Positions 13,034 through 16,233 of a stretch of DNA of 16,233 bases are shown piece by piece; position 1 is the stretch's first letter; each line of letters begins with the position of its first letter. Both the position numbers and the translations under genes were made by a program. Below the pieces are notes generated by a model. That model was not told where the DNA came from. It saw nothing but the letters and a program-made list of their open reading frames with translations, and searched no databases. This DNA comes from Thermoplasmatota archaeon (GTDB lineage Archaea; Thermoplasmatota; E2; JACPAO01; JAHFTW01): NCBI GenBank assembly GCA_028289805.1, contig JANQNI010000346.1, positions 1 through 16,233 of the forward strand. The letters are read 5' to 3'.

Positions 13034-13090
13034 CGTTTCAAAACTCGGGGAGTCCCCCCGTTTTGAAACGGCATCCCTCCGTTCTGAAAG
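13034..13090. repeat. Inverted repeat of TATA-like arms plus a third degenerate copy
   Basis: CGTTTCAAAAC at 13034-13044 and GTTTTGAAACG at 13060-13070 are perfect 11-base inverted arms; the 15 bases between them are themselves partly complementary (CGGGG and CCCC runs). A related element, CGTTCTGAAAG, follows at 13080-13090 in the same orientation as the second arm, each preceded by a C-rich block. The arms resemble the TATA-like boxes of this genome. The structure lies downstream of the 281-residue gene and upstream of the lipoprotein gene on the minus strand, at the border where composition changes. Operator, promoter cluster or mobile-element end are all possible. Confidence 0.75.
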
Positions 13091-13121
13091 GTGTGACCGC
13101 GACTCAAGGGGTGCTGCGTGG

Positions 13122-13142
13122 CTCAAGAGAGGGCTCTTGGAG
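13122..13142 (-). terminator. Hairpin after the 281-residue protein gene
   Basis: CTCAAGAG at 13122-13129 pairs with CTCTTGGAG at 13134-13142 (one bulged base), with a four-base loop. It begins six bases after the stop on the minus strand and fits a transcript-end structure, although no T run follows. Confidence 0.45.
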
Positions 13143-13148
13143 AGCGGC

Positions 13149-13994
13149 TCAGGCGGCTTTGAGCATGGCCACGTCGATTCTGACCTTGAGGTCGTCGATG
13201 AATGTGCCTGGAGCTTGGTAGCCCTGTTCTTGGACGTACATCTTGACGAGTGCTTTGGTCAGCCGGGGCTCGCCCTTTCCCTGGTACCACGCCTGGAAGC
13301 CGTTCACGAGGTCGTTCGTGATGGTGTCCACTCGCTCGGCTAGTTTCGCTTCAATCTCGTGGCGGGCTTTCTCCACGAGGTCGTGGGCGATGTTCCGGGC
13401 TTCAAGACCCCAGGGGAGGTCTCGGAGGCCAAGTTCCTGCTCGCCGATTCTTGCGACCTTCCAGGGTTGTGGTCGGAGGTCTGTGGGGGCCAGGGCATCC
13501 AAGGAGATTTGGACGAATTCGTTCAGCACTGCGTTCGGCTCGTTCTCAAGCCGCTTGGCTAGCACGTCTTGTTCCGGCGTCAGTTCAGGCAGGCGGCGAC
13601 CAAGGGTGTCGATTTCATCGTCGAACGCTTCCCCCTCTGTTTCGTCGAGGAAGTCGAACCACCGTTGGGTGTAGAGGCTCCAGTTGTAGACCAATCCGTC
13701 TTGCCATAGGGCAAGGCGGAGGGCCACACGTTCTCCGTCGTCGGTTTCTGGGATGGCAAGCTCATCCCACCAGTAGAAGGCGTGAGCGCCAGGACGAATT
13801 GCTGCCGCTAGGTTCTCAAGGCGGGGGTCGTCCATTGACACGCCAGGAGCTTCCTCGAACGTCTTGGACCACCGCACGGGCAGCAAAGGGATTCCTTGCT
13901 TGTCAAGGGTCTCGCGGGCGCCCTCTAGTAATCCTTCCAAGGCATCGAGAGTGTGGATGACTTCGCTCATGCTCCTTGCGCTCGCGCGGGCCAT
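13149..13994 (-). CDS. Hypothetical protein, unrecognised
   Basis: This 281-residue protein is acidic, soluble and largely helical, with no signal peptide or membrane segment. Visible landmarks are aromatic runs FYWWDELAIPE (about 73-83), VALRLALWQDGLVYNWSLYTQRWFDFLDE (90-118), an acidic helix EGEAFDDEIDTLGRRLPEL, and a C-terminal helix series (IAHDLVEKARHEIEAKLAERVDTITNDLVNGFQAWYQGKG). I cannot assign a family. Codon use is less GC-biased than in the genes to the left, suggesting a different history. ATG at 13994 is the first in-frame start; ATG at 13970 (MSEV) is an alternative that removes eight residues, has GGAG one base before it, and lacks proper Shine-Dalgarno spacing. It has no obvious functional partner; the adjacent gene is the PKD protein in the same direction, 192 bases upstream. 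Confidence 0.7.
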   Translation of the reverse strand: MARASARSMSEVIHTLDALEGLLEGARETLDKQGIPLLPVRWSKTFEEAPGVSMDDPRLENLAAAIRPGAHAFYWWDELAIPETDDGERVALRLALWQDGLVYNWSLYTQRWFDFLDETEGEAFDDEIDTLGRRLPELTPEQDVLAKRLENEPNAVLNEFVQISLDALAPTDLRPQPWKVARIGEQELGLRDLPWGLEARNIAHDLVEKARHEIEAKLAERVDTITNDLVNGFQAWYQGKGEPRLTKALVKMYVQEQGYQAPGTFIDDLKVRIDVAMLKAA

Positions 13995-14186
13995 TGTTGT
14001 ACCCCTATTCTAGGTTGATTGGGGGTGGAGCCCTAGGAGTATTAACTAGGCAAATTTGTCTCCCGGACAGGAGCCCATCGTTACTGCCCCTATCTGCGAG
14101 GGGGCTTAGCCTTGGTTGTCCCATCGACACCCCATCACTCGACTGTCTGCAAGTGCAAAGTGGCGGGGGTGCAAGGGAGCATAAAA
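13995..14186. other. Intergenic region of intermediate GC
   Basis: These 192 bases hold no convincing gene. Next to the PKD gene stop the minus strand reads TTTTAT (14181-14186), a likely archaeal T-tract terminator. A short inverted repeat, CCTAG and CTAGG, lies near 14032-14050. A weak AATCAA element near 14017 could be the box for the 281-residue protein gene, about 21 bases before its ATG. Confidence 0.4.
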
Positions 14187-15437
14187 TTACCGATTGGAAA
14201 AGAAAACTGCACATAGTATGGTTACCAATATTCCAATGATTGCCCACAAGGCAGTTTCAGAAATCCAAGTTTGGTTTTCAAGGTTTCGATTTGCATTTGA
14301 ATCTCCCTCGAAGGTGCCCTCTCGAGTGGGGTCGCCCACACCATCGTCCTGAGCATCTAAAATATCCAGTGGCTCATTTGCCCCAGCACCATCGCCATTG
14401 GGCTCTTCATTAATTATAAATTGGTGCGTGCGACTCCCCTCTAATCCAGAATTTATATCCTTTACGACCAATTTCATTAAATATGTGCCCGAAGAATATG
14501 TATGGCTAGCAAATCGCCCCTCTGAAAATTTTCCATCGCCCCAATCCCATGTATAAGAATATCTATCGGCGGGCAAATTTCCAGCATCCAACTCTACATA
14601 ATTACCCCTTTCCACTAGTTTAAAGCCTGCTATTGGTATTGTTTCAGTACTGTAATAGCCCTCTTCATCTACCACAAACAATGATAGTAAATATGACTTA
14701 TAGAGGCCCCCATAATTATGTTCGGCTTTACTGTAATCTGTTAGGTATTCGCCATCCCCCCAGTCTATCTCATGAGTTGCTATATAGCCATCCACATCAT
14801 ACGAATTAGACATATCTACAGTAATTATGGAATCCCCCATGATATTTTCCCAGCTAATGCTATAAACTAAATTCGGAGGTTTATTTGCCTCAACATTAAA
14901 ATTCTTATGGTGCCCATTTTTGTTGCCAGATTCTCTGTGGATTACTTCCAGAAATACTCTATAATGTCCAGGCTCGAAATTATGATTGGCCAACTTTCCA
15001 TAACTTTCCGCGCTGCCATCCCCCCAGGACCAAATAAAATCAAAATCATTTTCATTTAAACCGTTCGCATCAACAAAAATTTCAGTGCCCTCAAAGCGCC
15101 AAGTATACCCCGCAATTGGCATTATTTGAGTGCTAGAATATCCATCATCATCCCAAATAGTCACAGTTATTAATAATGATTCCATGAGGGTATATTCATG
15201 GCTAGCCAATTGTTCATTCTCCAAATAGGTCCCATCCCCCCAATCAATTACTATATCCGAAATGTAGCCGTCTGAATCATATGATTCCCTTAAATCCAGC
15301 GTTAATACACTATAGTCGCCAAAGTATTCCCATTCTCCCGAGGCGCGGATTGTAGGTGGTGAGTTTGCTCCAATGTTGATTGCAGTTAGCATTAACATTA
15401 GAGTAAACAAGACAAAGGTCCCTGGCCGCATATGCAT
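14187..15437 (-). CDS. Membrane-anchored surface protein with four PKD-like domains
   Basis: This 416-residue protein has a signal peptide (about 1-25, core FVLFTLMLMLTAINIGANS), four PKD-like beta-sandwich domains, an acidic linker (about 345-390) and a C-terminal membrane helix (396-413) ending in SNR. The PKD hallmark WGDG occurs at residues 66-69, 138-141, 226-229 and 299-302, each followed by a His-x-Y or His-N-F/Y strand. Domains 1 and 3 are alike (DSDGYISDIVIDWGDG and DVDGYIATHEIDWGDG) and end in M/I-PIAG; domains 2 and 4 are also alike, so the array is a duplicated pair. PKD domains mediate extracellular protein or polysaccharide contacts. The gene is strongly AT-rich. ATG at 15437 is chosen because it lies 24 bases after TTTAAAA; TTG at 15455 would add six residues. 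Confidence 0.88.
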   Translation of the reverse strand: MHMRPGTFVLFTLMLMLTAINIGANSPPTIRASGEWEYFGDYSVLTLDLRESYDSDGYISDIVIDWGDGTYLENEQLASHEYTLMESLLITVTIWDDDGYSSTQIMPIAGYTWRFEGTEIFVDANGLNENDFDFIWSWGDGSAESYGKLANHNFEPGHYRVFLEVIHRESGNKNGHHKNFNVEANKPPNLVYSISWENIMGDSIITVDMSNSYDVDGYIATHEIDWGDGEYLTDYSKAEHNYGGLYKSYLLSLFVVDEEGYYSTETIPIAGFKLVERGNYVELDAGNLPADRYSYTWDWGDGKFSEGRFASHTYSSGTYLMKLVVKDINSGLEGSRTHQFIINEEPNGDGAGANEPLDILDAQDDGVGDPTREGTFEGDSNANRNLENQTWISETALWAIIGILVTILCAVFFSNR

Positions 15438-15895
15438 CCAACCATGCAAACCCAAAGGTCTTTTTAAACCTCACGCACACCCATGGGTTATACAAATTAA
15501 ACTTAGCATGATAGTAATATCAAAAACTATTTGCTCGGCGGGCCCATGCCCCCATATATTTCATTATTCAGTAATAAGCTAACCGTATTAGAAACTTATT
15601 GGGTTTAATGCCTCTCGCCCCCACCCCTTGAGTGTAGCCTTGCTTTGCTCGAGGCCACGTCGGAAGGGGTCAGAGTATTCCTGCATCGATGTTTCCCTCG
15701 TGGGCACTCCCGCTAGCGGCCCACAGGGCCGGTGAATAAGCAGGGTAATTCCTTCTGCCGCCTGGCACCCAGGCCTCAATCTCGGCTGTTGGCCTTGCAG
15801 CGCCATGCCAAACCCTACGTGCCAGGGTGTTCGACTAGGCCTTCGGCGAGCAGAACAAGAAGGATGTAAGTGCAGGGGCCGTCCTGGTTTTTGCC
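15438..15895. other. 458-base stretch without a convincing gene; possible structured RNA in its right half
   Basis: The left part (about 15470-15605) is AT-rich. The right part (about 15610-15895) is of intermediate to high GC. Open frames here have no recognisable protein features. The right part has compact perfect hairpins: GCCTTG 15637-15642 with CGAGGC 15650-15655 (one G-T pair); CGGCCC 15717-15722 with GGGCCG 15726-15731; GCCTGG 15760-15765 with CCAGGC 15769-15774. TTTTT at 15888-15892 could end a plus-strand transcript. I looked for SRP RNA, RNase P RNA, 5S rRNA and tRNA signatures and saw none. Confidence 0.35.
15462..15468 (-). promoter_or_regulatory. TATA box of the PKD surface protein
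   Basis: TTTAAAA on the minus strand, the most canonical archaeal TATA box in the window, ends 24 bases before the ATG at 15437. It supports a leaderless start there. Confidence 0.65.
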
Positions 15896-16135
15896 TCAGT
15901 CCTGGCTGCACTTCAGCAGCCCGCCGCGCCGGTACACGCGCAGTTGGTCCCATCGTCGTCCGGGCTTGACGACCAACCAGGTATCGGGGTCGAGGCGTTC
16001 AACGGGCGCGGGGTAGTCGTCGGGTGCGTCGGTGTCGAGGACTTGGAGGGTGTTCTTGACGACCTTGCGATTCAGGGTGTTCCAGTAGGAGAAGGCCTCG
16101 GCGTCGGCTTCGTCGCCGTGCTTCAAAGGGGCCAC
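15896..16135 (-). CDS. Small hypothetical protein
   Basis: This 79-residue protein begins with GTG at 16133-16135. It has an N-terminal helix rich in Asp, Glu and Ala (MAPLKHGDEADAEAFSYWN), a central TLQVLDTDAPDDYPAPVERL region and a C-terminal pair of strands TWLVVKPGRRWDQLRVYRRGGLLKC. There is no signal peptide and no membrane helix. I do not recognise it. Base use returns to the high-GC style of the left part of the window, unlike the adjacent AT-rich genes, which supports that it belongs to the core chromosome. TCAAAGG near 16144-16150 is close to the start but only about eight bases away, so the true start or promoter is uncertain. The 98 bases to its right, up to the window edge, show no gene. 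Confidence 0.55.
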   Translation of the reverse strand: MAPLKHGDEADAEAFSYWNTLNRKVVKNTLQVLDTDAPDDYPAPVERLDPDTWLVVKPGRRWDQLRVYRRGGLLKCSQD

Positions 16136-16233
16136 CCCCGCATCCTTTGACGCCGCGCCGCACCACTCCCGATTCGGGGTAGGGGCGGGGCGCTTCGACC
16201 CTGATGCGCCACCGCCGGGGGCGGGGTCGGTGT

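Noticed and set aside
15610..15895. SRP RNA, RNase P RNA or 5S rRNA
   Set aside because: The conserved SRP helix-8 motif, the RNase P GAGGAAAGTCC and ACAGA motifs and the 5S core are not found on either strand.
15588..15953. A 121-codon minus-strand frame across the hairpin region
   Set aside because: It overlaps the end of the more plausible 79-residue gene, has Arg/Pro-rich random composition in its first half and shows no domain.

Overview
The window looks like an archaeal chromosome segment, very GC-rich over most of its length. At eight confidently placed starts a TATA-like box (TCAAAT, TTTCAAA, TTTAAA and similar) ends 21-25 bases before an ATG or GTG, with no room for a Shine-Dalgarno leader. 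That is the geometry of leaderless archaeal TBP/TFB promoters and does not fit a bacterial -10 box. The lineage is an inference: the leaderless style, the PKD-repeat surface protein and the lipoproteins would suit a high-GC euryarchaeote such as a Thermoplasmatota relative, but no marker gene fixes it.

Left part (1-4874): a partial agmatine deiminase (aguA, minus) diverges from a plus-strand set of TfoX_N protein, methyltransferase-like orphan and second TfoX_N protein. Two minus genes follow: a YdeI/OmdA protein with a duplicated C-terminal domain and N-carbamoylputrescine amidase (aguB). AguA and AguB are consecutive steps from agmatine to putrescine, and their promoters are nearly identical. 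A four-helix membrane protein and a secreted Cys-containing protein lie next to them on the plus strand.

Centre (4884-10022, minus): one tightly packed five-gene operon, read from 10022 leftward: multi-pass membrane protein with a cytosolic DUF4129 domain, small membrane-anchored protein, MoxR AAA+ ATPase, DUF58 protein, polytopic membrane protein. Three of the four junctions are stop/start overlaps. It resembles the MoxR-DUF58-transglutaminase modules, but no transglutaminase domain is present.

Right-centre (10131-12940): a zinc-ribbon/DUF4190 membrane protein, a small lipoprotein, a striking array of GC-rich hairpins bounded by an exact 45-bp direct repeat, a two-domain sulfurtransferase whose C-terminus is encoded by the repeat, and a larger lipoprotein.

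Right end (about 13000-16233): composition changes. An inverted repeat built from TATA-like arms (13034-13070) precedes an unrecognised 281-residue protein, an AT-rich gene for a four-PKD-domain membrane-anchored surface protein, a 458-base stretch without a convincing gene but with several strong hairpins, and a small GC-rich hypothetical gene. The AT-rich part looks acquired or at least differently evolving.
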